Origin: Acipenser ruthenus
Lineage: Eukaryota; Chordata; Actinopteri; Acipenseriformes; Acipenseridae
Length of the DNA stretch: 64,000 bases
Assembly: GCF_902713425.1 (NCBI RefSeq)
Contig: NC_081217.1
Coordinates: 12,041,585-12,105,584 of the forward strand
Direction of reading: 5' to 3'
Shown here in pieces: positions 43,360-55,248 of this stretch; position 1 is the first letter of the stretch; each line of letters opens with the position of its first letter. Under the pieces are notes generated by a model. That model ran no database searches. It was given only the letters and a program-made list of their open reading frames with translations, and was not told where the DNA came from. A program made the translations under genes and the position numbers.

Positions 43360-43780
43360 TTACACCGACGACTTTGCACAACGCTGCAGCACACTGCTGA
43401 ACCTCCCATGTCTGACGCTGCAGTAAATCACCTGGCGTGTGCGTGTACTTGTTCTTTTTCTGTTTATATTAAGGAGGGCGACAGGTTTTGTCGCATTTTG
43501 TATGGAATCACAAGGACACTCCTCTTACTGAAAGAAAATATACTGCAAACAGAGCGATCGCTTCACGGTTTGAATCAAAATCAGAACAGTCTGTTAGCAA
43601 ATGAACTTCATCAAAAAACCACAAAGGCATTACATAAATGTTACAGATATATTTCGTAGACAGAACAGTTGTAACATATTTGAGTACATTTCTAAACAAT
43701 CTGCTAATAACAGACATAATCTCAAAGCGCTATAATTTATTTTCAGATCTTATGAAAGACAAGTATGGTTGCGCATTATA

Positions 43781-44255
43781 TCACAGAAAACAGGATAATC
43801 CTAGCGCTTCATTTAATCCCTCGGGTTGTACCATATGGAGATAGAAGATCCATTTGGATTCACATTGTAATAGTTTTTGATCGAGATTATCACGTCCTCG
43901 AGCTTGAAATATTTTTTGTATGCTGCGGTATTTCAGATCTGAAATGGAATGTTTGGCATCTACGAAATGTCTAGCTAGTGGTGAATGGATATCTTTTCTC
44001 CTAATTGAACTTTTATGCTTGCTCATCAATGCGCAATCGTCACTGTCTAGTAGTTTTACCAACATATTGCAAATGGCAAGGACAAAAAAACAAATAAATG
44101 ACATGCGTTGAAGCACAGGTCATCACTTGTAAGACACTGTACTCTTTTTTCGTTGTATGGCTTGTAAAACGCAAACGCATTATCACAGGCGGCACAATTA
44201 CGACATGGAAAATAATCCAGTAGATTTGTCCAGTACACCTAGATCTCTCGAACAT
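43781..44255 (-). mobile_element. Penelope-like element fossil (GIY-YIG region), unit 5
   Basis: Same remnant; in this copy the C-terminal part is the longest open stretch (HFVDAKHSISDLKYRSIQ, then ESKWIFYLHMVQPEGLNEAL), which made the family recognisable. Still broken. Confidence 0.72.
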
Positions 44256-44494
44256 GTCAATGAGTCAGCCCTTAATAAACACTGTCCGTGTTCATTTCTG
44301 TGTATATGACATTGTCTATAACCAATATCTGTTATGTAAGCGTATTGGTATGAAACCAATCGCAATTAATGCGATCCGTGTTTTCAGTCAGTTTGATAGT
44401 TTTAATCAATCATCGAAAAAGCAGCAGTGCTTTGCAACTGTAGTTCATCTTTCTTACGTTTTGGTAAGACACCCACTCAGAACGTGTCCGCTTC

Positions 44495-44746
44495 CTCCAG
44501 CCCCCTAAGGAACACTGGAGCGGTCATCAATAACAGCGAGCAGTTGGTCAAAAACAACACTCGCTGTCTTCTTCACGCTCAAAAACGAACACTCTCACTC
44601 TTCCTCGTGGGTAGCGAGCCCAAACACTTTCAAAACGCATTTCGCTAGCAAATCACTATAGAAATGATCCCTGAAAGTATTGTTTTATGGGCAAGTGGCC
44701 GACCGTCTCCCTCCAACTCTGAGTGGCACCGGTAGCTGTGCCGGTG
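44495..44746. other. Hairpin-rich segment around the LINE insertion site (present in every unit)
   Basis: Three inverted repeats lie within 250 bp: CTCCAG/CTGGAG (44495-44520), ACAGCGAG/CTCGCTGT (44533-44567) and CACCGG/CCGGTG (44727-44746). The LINE site (after TTTCGCTAGC, 44649) lies between the second and third. The segment is kept in all units and resembles no RNA gene I know. It could be an unrecognised small RNA, a target structure for the LINE, or chance. Confidence 0.4.
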
Positions 44747-45054
44747 ACAAATAAACAGGAGCACTTTCATATAATGCAATTGCTGTAGCCCAGTGAGTTG
44801 TTACAATAACATTTCAAACTCATTCCAGACTGCAGGCGGTTAAAAGCTTAATTGGGTTCAATTTTTTGGTATGATTTAAAAAGTACGAGCCAGTTGCCTC
44901 ATTTGCATTGCCTGCCTTCCTCCTTTGCACTGTGACGTCTATCAAATGTGTGCTTAAAATCTGATGAATACGATTCCCATTTGAACCGTAAATATTTTAA
45001 TTATACGCATACAGTGTTCTGTTGGGCTCCGAGGGTGTTATCTAATAAAACAAC

Positions 45055-45115
45055 GTAATCGGTGAGCGCGTTCGGCTTAACCAAAACGTTGCTGTTTCAA
45101 GCCCACGCAGGGACG
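45055..45115 (+). pseudogene. tRNA-Asn relic, unit 6
   Basis: Consensus relic without anticodon. Confidence 0.82.
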
Positions 45116-45876
45116 AGGCATTCTTTTTGTCAATCGCCTTTCTGTCAAGCCAGTAAACCTGTATATAATAAGAAACATTCAACAGCTCGGAAACACCATA
45201 ATAGAATCCAATGCGTTTACAAATGTGTTTTGAAACTGTTCATTTTTCACCCAAATGCGGTTCTCAAAAATTGTTTTGCCTACATTTTTCTATTGCTATT
45301 ATTATTTTTTCCAGAGTAAGACGAAAAAGCAAACATCCATGAAATAGGTAAACACTGCTACAGCGCTTGAACTGTCTCAACAAACGTTCAGCTCTAAAAC
45401 GTGTACATTGAAAGTCTATTAACATCTTTAACACAATCATGTGTGTTCCAATAGCGGCTATTCCACATGGTGATCAATAAAGTGAATGCTGGCTTTGTTC
45501 ACATATTAGCAAGACGTTTTCAGGATTCACGCATATTCTGAACAAGCACACTAGAATATGGTAATGAAAGGACAGGAAAATAACAGGTTTATTGGCTTTG
45601 GTCTTGTATCGTCACCCTGACTACTGTCAGGTAAGGAAGTGGCATTAATCAAAACGTAATTATGTAAGGTTACCAATGCGCAAATACGAAGCATATTAAA
45701 ACTTCTTCACAATCTTAAATCTTCCCACATGCATTTCAAACACTTACTGATAAGTACGGCCCTTTCCCAATGTAACTGCTTTGTTTGAACACCAAAGATG
45801 GCTTGGATATTTATGAAACCACGATACTATTGTTCCCACTTTCTTTAGAACTACCAAATGTGCGCTTCCCATGTCA

Positions 45877-45950
45877 GCCCTAGTGGCCTAATGGCTAAGG
45901 CCACTGGCCTCCTAAGCCAGGGATAGTGGGTTCGAGTCCCATCTGGGGTG
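45877..45950 (+). tRNA. tRNA-Arg (CCT), unit 6
   Basis: Consensus array copy with terminator. Confidence 0.87.
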
Positions 45951-46387
45951 GGGTTTTGTTATAAAATCGAACATAATTGTGTTATGTTTTATTGGCATGT
46001 GATATTTTGTAGATCTTGTTATCTGCTAAGTCCGCTCACGCTAGCCACAACGTGCTTGAGTGCTGTGGCAGCAGCCATGAAGCAAGTCAGTTTTTCAGTT
46101 GAAATCAAGATCTACTTTGTTTTTTGTGTATGGGTGGTTTGAAAAGATCACTTAAATTGTTACGTATTTTGAAATAAAGATGTATTCATTATTATGAACG
46201 TTGACAGAAAGGATATTGTATTTACATTTCCCACGTGTGCTTGCCTTGTATAAATCGATGGAGTTTCAACAAAGGCATTTGACTTCGGTTCATGTTAGCC
46301 TATACTGCCATCTGCAGCATTACCGCGGGTGTCTTTTACTTCTTTTGACAATAATATGGATCATTTCACAGTCCAATGTAAGAACAT

Positions 46388-46469
46388 GTAGTCGTGGCCG
46401 AGTGGTTAAGGCGATGGACTAGAAATCCATTGGGGTTTCCCCGCGCAGGTTCGAATCCTGCCGACTACG
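46388..46469 (+). tRNA. tRNA-Ser (AGA), unit 6
   Basis: Consensus copy with T5 terminator. Confidence 0.95.
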
Positions 46470-46634
46470 TAAGCTTTCTTTTTAATTGTATGTGTTCATT
46501 CCTAATACATGTTTAAAGATGAGGAATCTGAAATATTACTGGTTCTACTTCATATCGCACCGGTTCATTTAGTTAAAGAATGTTCATTTTGGCACCATTC
46601 CAAATGCTGTGGTTTCTTTAAAGAAGAAAAGTCA

Positions 46635-46708
46635 TGGCCCGTACGGGGATCGAACCCGCGACCTTGGCGTTATTAGCACCACGCTCTAACCAACTGAGCT
46701 AACCGGCC
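46635..46708 (-). tRNA. tRNA-Ile (AAT), unit 6
   Basis: Consensus copy. Confidence 0.95.
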
Positions 46709-46996
46709 ACACACATGGAGCGCGTTAATAAAACCCGAGAAAAACAAGGCCTGCGGACATTATGATTACCAAGATGTTATGTTAAACTCAACAATAACAC
46801 ATTCAAAGTATTGGAAAGGCATAATTAGAGGTCTCATCTTTATGAGGCAGTTTAGCAGTGTGAAGAAAGTGGCGAGGTGCGGGCTTGCGGTGACTTTCTC
46901 TCATTTAAAAAGCTGTGATTTGAATACTAAAAAGAAAAACATGTAAAATTACCAAGCATTCGGTGGACGTTTTAGAAATAAATTAACAAGAACTGT

Positions 46997-47078
46997 TGTC
47001 AGAAGTGGGGTTCGAGCCCACGCCTCCATGGAGACTGCGAACTGACCACAGCGCCTTAGACCGCTCGGCCATCCTGAC
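46997..47078 (-). tRNA. tRNA-Leu (CAG), unit 6, probably decayed
   Basis: Shares with unit 5 the T at position 37 and the C at position 54, so the two units were copied from one another. Confidence 0.72.
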
Positions 47079-47499
47079 TTACACCGACGACTTTGCACAA
47101 CGCTGCAGCACACTGCTGAACCTCCCATGTCTGACGCTGCAGTAAATCACCTGGCGTGTGCGTGTACTTGTTCTTTTTCTGTTTATATTAAGGAGGGCGA
47201 CAGGTTTTGTCGCATTTTGTATGGAATCACAAGGACACTCCTCTTACTGAAAGAAAATATACTGCAAACAGAGCGATCGCTTCACGGTTTGAATCAAAAT
47301 CAGAACAGTCTGTTAGCAAATGAACTTCATCAAAAAACCACAAAGGCATTACATAAATGTTACAGATATATTTCGTAGACAGAACAGTTGTAACATATTT
47401 GAGTACATTTCTAAACAATCTGCTAATAACAGACATAATCTCAAAGCGCTATAATTTATTTTCAGATCTTATGAAAGACAAGTATGGTTGCGCATTATA

Positions 47500-47974
47500 T
47501 CACAGAAAACAGGATAATCCTAGCGCTTCATTTAATCCCTCGGGTTGTACCATATGGAGATAGAAGATCCATTTGGATTCACATTGTAATAGTTTTTGAT
47601 CGAGATTATCACGTCCTCGAGCTTGAAATATTTTTTGTATGCTGCGGTATTTCAGATCTGAAATGGAATGTTTGGCATCTACGAAATGTCTAGCTAGTGG
47701 TGAATGGATATCTTTTCTCCTAATTGAACTTTTATGCTTGCTCATCAATGCGCAATCGTCACTGTCTAGTAGTTTTACCAACATATTGCAAATGGCAAGG
47801 ACAAAAAAACAAATAAATGACATGCGTTGAAGCACAGGTCATCACTTGTAAGACACTGTACTCTTTTTTCGTTGTATGGCTTGTAAAACGCAAACGCATT
47901 ATCACAGGCGGCACAATTACGACATGGAAAATAATCCAGTAGATTTGTCCAGTACACCTAGATCTCTCGAACAT
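47500..47974 (-). mobile_element. Penelope-like element fossil (GIY-YIG region), unit 6
   Basis: Same remnant, same form as unit 5; broken. Confidence 0.7.
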
Positions 47975-48773
47975 GTCAATGAGTCAGCCCTTAATAAACA
48001 CTGTCCGTGTTCATTTCTGTGTATATGACATTGTCTATAACCAATATCTGTTATGTAAGCGTATTGGTATGAAACCAATCGCAATTAATGCGATCCGTGT
48101 TTTCAGTCAGTTTGATAGTTTTAATCAATCATCGAAAAAGCAGCAGTGCTTTGCAACTGTAGTTCATCTTTCTTACGTTTTGGTAAGACACCCACTCAGA
48201 ACGTGTCCGCTTCCTCCAGCCCCCTAAGGAACACTGGAGCGGTCATCAATAACAGCGAGCAGTTGGTCAAAAACAACACTCGCTGTCTTCTTCACGCTCA
48301 AAAACGAACACTCTCACTCTTCCTCGTGGGTAGCGAGCCCAAACACTTTCAAAACGCATTTCGCTAGCAAATCACTATAGAAATGATCCCTGAAAGTATT
48401 GTTTTATGGGCAAGTGGCCGACCGTCTCCCTCCAACTCTGAGTGGCACCGGTAGCTGTGCCGGTGACAAATAAACAGGAGCACTTTCATATAATGCAATT
48501 GCTGTAGCCCAGTGAGTTGTTACAATAACATTTCAAACTCATTCCAGACTGCAGGCGGTTAAAAGCTTAATTGGGTTCAATTTTTTGGTATGATTTAAAA
48601 AGTACGAGCCAGTTGCCTCATTTGCATTGCCTGCCTTCCTCCTTTGCACTGTGACGTCTATCAAATGTGTGCTTAAAATCTGATGAATACGATTCCCATT
48701 TGAACCGTAAATATTTTAATTATACGCATACAGTGTTCTGTTGGGCTCCGAGGGTGTTATCTAATAAAACAAC

Positions 48774-48834
48774 GTAATCGGTGAGCGCGTTCGGCTTAAC
48801 CAAAACGTTGCTGTTTCAAGCCCACGCAGGGACG
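48774..48834 (+). pseudogene. tRNA-Asn relic, unit 7
   Basis: Consensus relic without anticodon. Confidence 0.82.
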
Positions 48835-49595
48835 AGGCATTCTTTTTGTCAATCGCCTTTCTGTCAAGCCAGTAAACCTGTATATAATAAGAAACATTCA
48901 ACAGCTCGGAAACACCATAATAGAATCCAATGCGTTTACAAATGTGTTTTGAAACTGTTCATTTTTCACCCAAATGCGGTTCTCAAAAATTGTTTTGCCT
49001 ACATTTTTCTATTGCTATTATTATTTTTTCCAGAGTAAGACGAAAAAGCAAACATCCATGAAATAGGTAAACACTGCTACAGCGCTTGAACTGTCTCAAC
49101 AAACGTTCAGCTCTAAAACGTGTACATTGAAAGTCTATTAACATCTTTAACACAATCATGTGTGTTCCAATAGCGGCTATTCCACATGGTGATCAATAAA
49201 GTGAATGCTGGCTTTGTTCACATATTAGCAAGACGTTTTCAGGATTCACGCATATTCTGAACAAGCACACTAGAATATGGTAATGAAAGGACAGGAAAAT
49301 AACAGGTTTATTGGCTTTGGTCTTGTATCGTCACCCTGACTACTGTCAGGTAAGGAAGTGGCATTAATCAAAACGTAATTATGTAAGGTTACCAATGCGC
49401 AAATACGAAGCATATTAAAACTTCTTCACAATCTTAAATCTTCCCACATGCATTTCAAACACTTACTGATAAGTACGGCCCTTTCCCAATGTAACTGCTT
49501 TGTTTGAACACCAAAGATGGCTTGGATATTTATGAAACCACGATACTATTGTTCCCACTTTCTTTAGAACTACCAAATGTGCGCTTCCCATGTCA

Positions 49596-49669
49596 GCCCT
49601 AGTGGCCTAATGGCTAAGGCCACTGGCCTCCTAAGCCAGGGATAGTGGGTTCGAGTCCCATCTGGGGTG
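49596..49669 (+). tRNA. tRNA-Arg (CCT), unit 7
   Basis: Consensus array copy with terminator. Confidence 0.87.
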
Positions 49670-50106
49670 GGGTTTTGTTATAAAATCGAACATAATTGTG
49701 TTATGTTTTATTGGCATGTGATATTTTGTAGATCTTGTTATCTGCTAAGTCCGCTCACGCTAGCCACAACGTGCTTGAGTGCTGTGGCAGCAGCCATGAA
49801 GCAAGTCAGTTTTTCAGTTGAAATCAAGATCTACTTTGTTTTTTGTGTATGGGTGGTTTGAAAAGATCACTTAAATTGTTACGTATTTTGAAATAAAGAT
49901 GTATTCATTATTATGAACGTTGACAGAAAGGATATTGTATTTACATTTCCCACGTGTGCTTGCCTTGTATAAATCGATGGAGTTTCAACAAAGGCATTTG
50001 ACTTCGGTTCATGTTAGCCTATACTGCCATCTGCAGCATTACCGCGGGTGTCTTTTACTTCTTTTGACAATAATATGGATCATTTCACAGTCCAATGTAA
50101 GAACAT

Positions 50107-50188
50107 GTAGTCGTGGCCGAGTGGTTAAGGCGATGGACTAGAAATCCATTGGGGTTTCCCCGCGCAGGTTCGAATCCTGCCGACTACG
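50107..50188 (+). tRNA. tRNA-Ser (AGA), unit 7
   Basis: Consensus copy with T5 terminator. Confidence 0.95.
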
Positions 50189-50353
50189 TAAGCTTTCTTT
50201 TTAATTGTATGTATTCATTCCTAATACATGTTTAAAGATGAGGAATCTGAAATATTACTGGTTCTACTTCATATCGCACCGGTTCATTTAGTTAAAGAAT
50301 GTTCATTTTGGCACCATTCCAAATGCTGTGGTTTCTTTAAAGAAGAAAAGTCA

Positions 50354-50427
50354 TGGCCCGTACGGGGATCGAACCCGCGACCTTGGCGTTATTAGCACCA
50401 CGCTCTAACCAACTGAGCTAACCGGCC
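50354..50427 (-). tRNA. tRNA-Ile (AAT), unit 7
   Basis: Consensus copy. Confidence 0.95.
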
Positions 50428-50715
50428 ACACACATGGAGCGCGTTAATAAAACCCGAGAAAAACAAGGCCTGCGGACATTATGATTACCAAGATGTTATG
50501 TTAAACTCAACAATAACACATTCAAAGTATTGGAAAGGCATAATTAGAGGTCTCATCTTTATGAGGCAGTTTAGCAGTGTGAAGAAAGTGGCGAGGTGCG
50601 GGCTTGCGGTGACTTTCTCTCATTTAAAAAGCTGTGATTTGAATACTAAAAAGAAAAACATGTAAAATTACCAAGCATTCGGTGGACGTTTTAGAAATAA
50701 ATTAACAAGAACTGT

Positions 50716-50797
50716 TGTCAGAAGTGGGGTTCGAGCCCACGCCTCCATGGAGACTGCGACCTGACCACAGCGCCTTAGACCGCTCGGCCATCCTGAC
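50716..50797 (-). tRNA. tRNA-Leu (CAG), unit 7, doubtful function
   Basis: Anticodon loop normal (G at position 37), unlike units 5 and 6, but the T-loop is CTCGAAC (position 54 is C). Confidence 0.76.
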
Positions 50798-51217
50798 TTA
50801 CACCGACGACTTTGCACAACGCTGCAGCACACTGCTGAACCTCCCATGTCTGACGCTGCAGTAAATCACCTGGCGTGTGCGTGTACTTGTTCTTTTTCTG
50901 TTTATATTAAGGAGGGCGACAGGTTTTGTCGCATTTTGTATGGAATCACAAGGACACTCCTCTTACTGAAAGAAAATATACTGCAAACAGAGCGATCGCT
51001 TCACGGTTTGAATCAAAATCAGAACAGTCTGTTAGCAAATGAACTTCATCAAAAAACCACAAAGGCATTACATAAATGTTACAGATATATTTCGTAGACA
51101 GAACAGTTGTAACATATTTGAGTACATTTCTAAACAATCTGCTAATAACAGACATAATCTAAAGCGCTATAATTTATTTTCAGATCTTATGAAAGACAAG
51201 TATGGTTGCGCATTATA

Positions 51218-51693
51218 TCACAGAAAACAGGATAATCCTAGCGCTTCATTTAATCCCTCGGGTTGTACCATATGGAGATAGAAGATCCATTTGGATTCAC
51301 ATTGTAATAGTTTTTGATCGAGATTATCACGTCCTCGAGCTTGAAATATTTTTTTGTATGCTGCGGTATTTCAGATCTGAAATGGAATGTTTGGCATCTA
51401 CGAAATGTCTAGCTAGTGGTGAATGGATATCTTTTCTCCTAATTGAACTTTTATGCTTGCTCATCAATGCGCAATCGTCACTGTCTAGTAGTTTTACCAA
51501 CATATTGCAAATGGCAAGGACAAAAAAACAAATAAATGACATGCGTTGAAGCACAGGTCATCACTTGTAAGACACTGTACTCTTTTTTCGTTGTATGGCT
51601 TGTAAAACGCAAACGCATTATCACAGGCGGCACAATTACGACATGGAAAAAAATCCAGTAGATTTGTCCAGTACACCTAGATCTCTCGAACAT
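51218..51693 (-). mobile_element. Penelope-like element fossil (GIY-YIG region), unit 7
   Basis: Same remnant; broken, closest to the unit 2 and 8 copies. Confidence 0.7.
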
Positions 51694-52492
51694 GTAAATG
51701 AGTCAGTCCTTAATAAACACTGTCCGTGTTCATTTCTGTGTATATGACATTGTCTATAACCAATATATGTTATGTAAGCGTATTGGTATGAAACCAATCG
51801 CAATTAATGCGATCCGTGTTTTCAGTCAGTTTGATAGTTTTAATCAATCATCGAAAAAGCAGCAGTGCTTTGCAACTGTAGTTCATCTTTCTTACGTTTT
51901 GGTAAGACACCCACTCAGAACGTGTCCGCTTCCTCCAGCCCCCTAAGGAACACTGGAGCGGTCATCAATAACAGCGAGCAGTTGGTCAAAAACAACACTC
52001 GCTGTCTTCTTCACGCTCAAAAACGAACACTCTCACTCTTCCTCGTGGGTAGCGAGCCCAAACACTTTCAAAACGCATTTCGCTAGCAAATCACTATAGA
52101 AATGATCCCTGAAAGTATTGTTTTATGGGCAAGTGGCCGACCGTCTCCCTCCAACTCTGAGTGGCACCGGTAGCTGTGCCGGTGACAAATAAACAGGAGC
52201 ACTTTCATATAATGCAATTGCTGTAGCCCAGTGAGTTGTTACAATAACATTTCAAACTCATTCCAGACTGCAGGCGGTTAAAAGCTTAATTGGGTTCAAT
52301 TTTTTGGTATGATTTAAAAAGTACGAGCCAGTTGCCTCATTTGCATTGCCTGCCTTCCTCCTTTGCACTGTGACGTCTATCAAATGTGTGCTTAAAATCT
52401 GATGAATACGATTCCCATTTGAACCGTAAATATTTTAATTATACGCATACAGTGTTCTGTTGGGCTCCGAGGGTGTTATCTAATAAAACAAC

Positions 52493-52553
52493 GTAATCGG
52501 TGAGCGCGTTCGGCTTAACCAAAACGTTGCTGTTTCAAGCCCACGCAGGGACG
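52493..52553 (+). pseudogene. tRNA-Asn relic, unit 8
   Basis: Consensus relic without anticodon. Confidence 0.82.
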
Positions 52554-53314
52554 AGGCATTCTTTTTGTCAATCGCCTTTCTGTCAAGCCAGTAAACCTGT
52601 ATATAATAAGAAACATTCAACAGCTCGGAAACACCATAATAGAATCCAATGCGTTTACAAATGTGTTTTGAAACTGTTCATTTTTCACCCAAATGCGGTT
52701 CTCAAAAATTGTTTTGCCTACATTTTTCTATTGCTATTATTATTTTTTCCAGAGTAAGACGAAAAAGCAAACATCCATGAAATAGGTAAACACTGCTACA
52801 GCGTTTGAACTGTCTCAACAAACGTTCAGCTCTAAAACGTGTACATTGAAAGTCTATTAACATCTTTAACACAATCATGTGTGTTCCAATAGCGGCTATT
52901 CCACATGGTGATCAATAAAGTGAATGCTGGCTTTGTTCACATATTAGCAAGACGTTTTCAGGATTCACGCATATTCTGAACAAGCACACTAGAATATGGT
53001 AATGAAAGGACAGGAAAATAACAGGTTTATTGGCTCTGGTCTTGTATCGTCACCCTGACTACTGTCAGGTAAGGAAGTGGCATTAATCAAAACGTAATTA
53101 TGTAAGGTTACCAATGCGCAAATACGAAGCATATTAAAACTTCTTCACAATCTTAAATCTTCCCACATGCATTTCAAACACTTACTGATAAGTACGGCCC
53201 TTTCCCAATGTAACTGCTTTGTTTGAACACCAAAGATGGCTTGGATATTTATGAAACCACAATACTATTGTTCCCACTTTCTTTAGAACTACCAAATGTG
53301 CGCTTCCCATGTCA

Positions 53315-53388
53315 GCCCTAGTGGCCTAATGGCTAAGGCCACTGGCCTCCTAAGCCAGGGATAGTGGGTTCGAGTCCCATCTGGGGTG
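53315..53388 (+). tRNA. tRNA-Arg (CCT), unit 8
   Basis: Consensus array copy (CTGGGGT acceptor strand) with terminator. Confidence 0.87.
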
Positions 53389-53825
53389 GGGTTTTGTTAT
53401 AAAATCGAACATAATTGTGTTATGTTTTATTGGCATGTGATATTTTGTAGATCTTGTTATCTGCTAAGTCCGCTCACGCTAGCCACAACGTGCTTGAGTG
53501 CTGTGGCAGCAGCCATGAAGCAAGTCAGTTTTTCAGTTGAAATCAAGATCTACTTTGTTTTTTGTGTATGGGTGGTTTGAAAAGATCACTTAAATTGTTA
53601 CGTATTTTGAAATAAAGATGTATTCATTATTATGAACGTTGACAGAAAGGATATTGTATTTACATTTCCCACGTGTGCTTGCCTTGTATAAATCGATGGA
53701 GTTTCAACAAAGGCATTTGACTTCGGTTCATGTTAGCCTATACTGCCATCTGCAGCATTACCGCGGGTGTCGTTTACTTCTTTTGACAATAATATGGATC
53801 ATTTCACAGTCCAATGTAAGAACAT

Positions 53826-53907
53826 GTAGTCGTGGCCGAGTGGTTAAGGCGATGGACTAGAAATCCATTGGGGTTTCCCCGCGCAGGTTCGAATCCTGCC
53901 GACTACG
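53826..53907 (+). tRNA. tRNA-Ser (AGA), unit 8
   Basis: Consensus copy with T5 terminator; the deletion of Ile and Leu starts about 50 bp downstream. Confidence 0.95.
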
Positions 53908-54320
53908 TAAGCTTTCTTTTTATTTGTATGTGTTCATTCCTAATACATGTTTAAAGTAAATCAGTAAATCACCTGGCGTGTGCGTGTACTTGTTCTTTTT
54001 CTGTTTATATTAAGGAGGGCGACAGGTTTTGTCGCATTCTGTATGGAATCACAAGGACACTCCTCTTACTGAAAGAAAATATACTGCAAACAGAGCGATC
54101 GCTTCACGGTTTGAATCAAAATCAGAACAGTCTGTTAGCAAATGAACTTCATCAAAAAACCACAAAGGCATTACATAAATGTTACAGATATATTTCGTAG
54201 ACAGAACAGTTGTAACATATTTGAGTACATTTCTAAAAATCTGCTAATAACAGACATAATCTCAAAGCGCTATAATTTATTTTCAGATCTTATGAAAGAC
54301 AAGTATGGTTGCGCATTATA

Positions 54321-54796
54321 TCACAGAAAACAGGATAATCCTAGCGCTTCATTTAATCCCTCGGGTTGTACCATATGGAGATAGAAGATCCATTTGGATT
54401 CACATTGTAATAGTTTTTGATCGAGATTATCACGTCCTCGAGCTTGAAATATTTTTTTGTATGCTGCGGTATTTCAGATCTGAAATGGAATGTTTGGCAT
54501 CTACGAAATGTCTAGCTAGTGGTGAATGGATATCTTTTCTCCTAATTGAACTTTTATGCTTGCTCATCAATGCGCAATCGTCACTGTCTAGTAGTTTTAC
54601 CAACATATTGCAAATGGCAAGGACAAAAAAACAAATAAATGACATGCGTTGAAGCACAGGTCATCACTTGTAAGACACTGTACTCTTTTTTCGTTGTATG
54701 GCTTGTAAAACGCAAACGCATTATCACAGGCGGCACAATTACGACATGGAAAAAAATCCAGTAGATTTGTCCAGTACACCTAGATCTCTCGAACAT
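54321..54796 (-). mobile_element. Penelope-like element fossil (GIY-YIG region), unit 8
   Basis: Same remnant, same as the unit 2 copy; broken. Confidence 0.7.
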
Positions 54797-55248
54797 GTAA
54801 ATGAGTCAGTCCTTAATAAACACTGTCCGTGTTCATTTCTGTGTATATGACATTGTCTATAACCAATATATGTTATGTAAGCGTATTGGTATGAAACCAA
54901 TCGCAATTAATGCGATCCGTGTTTTCAGTCAGTTTGATAGTTTTAATCAATCATCGAAAAAGCAGCAGTGCTTTGCAACTGTAGTTCATCTTTCTTACGT
55001 TTTGGTAAGATACCCACTCAGAACGTGTCCGCTTCCTCCAGCCCCCTAAGGAACACTGGAGCGGTCATCAATAACAGCGAGCAGTTGGTCAAAAACAACA
55101 CTCGCTGTCTTCTTCACGCTCAAAAACGAACACTCTCACTCTTCCTCGTGGGTAGCGAGCCCAAACACTTTCAAAACGCATTTCGCTAGCTTTATATAAA
55201 AGTTTATTAGAAAATCCATTACATAATCACATCACCAAAACATACATT

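Larger units (their letters stand above)
41298..45016 (+). repeat. tRNA array unit 5
   Basis: 3,719 bp, complete gene set. Nearly identical to unit 6, including a private tRNA-Leu anticodon-loop change. I used this unit as the reference empty LINE site (junction between 44649 and 44650). Confidence 0.93.
45017..48735 (+). repeat. tRNA array unit 6
   Basis: 3,719 bp, complete gene set, nearly identical to unit 5. Confidence 0.93.
48736..52454 (+). repeat. tRNA array unit 7
   Basis: 3,719 bp, complete gene set. Its last third (after about 51.6 kb) carries variants of units 2 and 8, such as ACATGTAAATGAGTCAG and CCAATATATG. The first part matches unit 6, so the unit looks recombinant. Confidence 0.92.
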
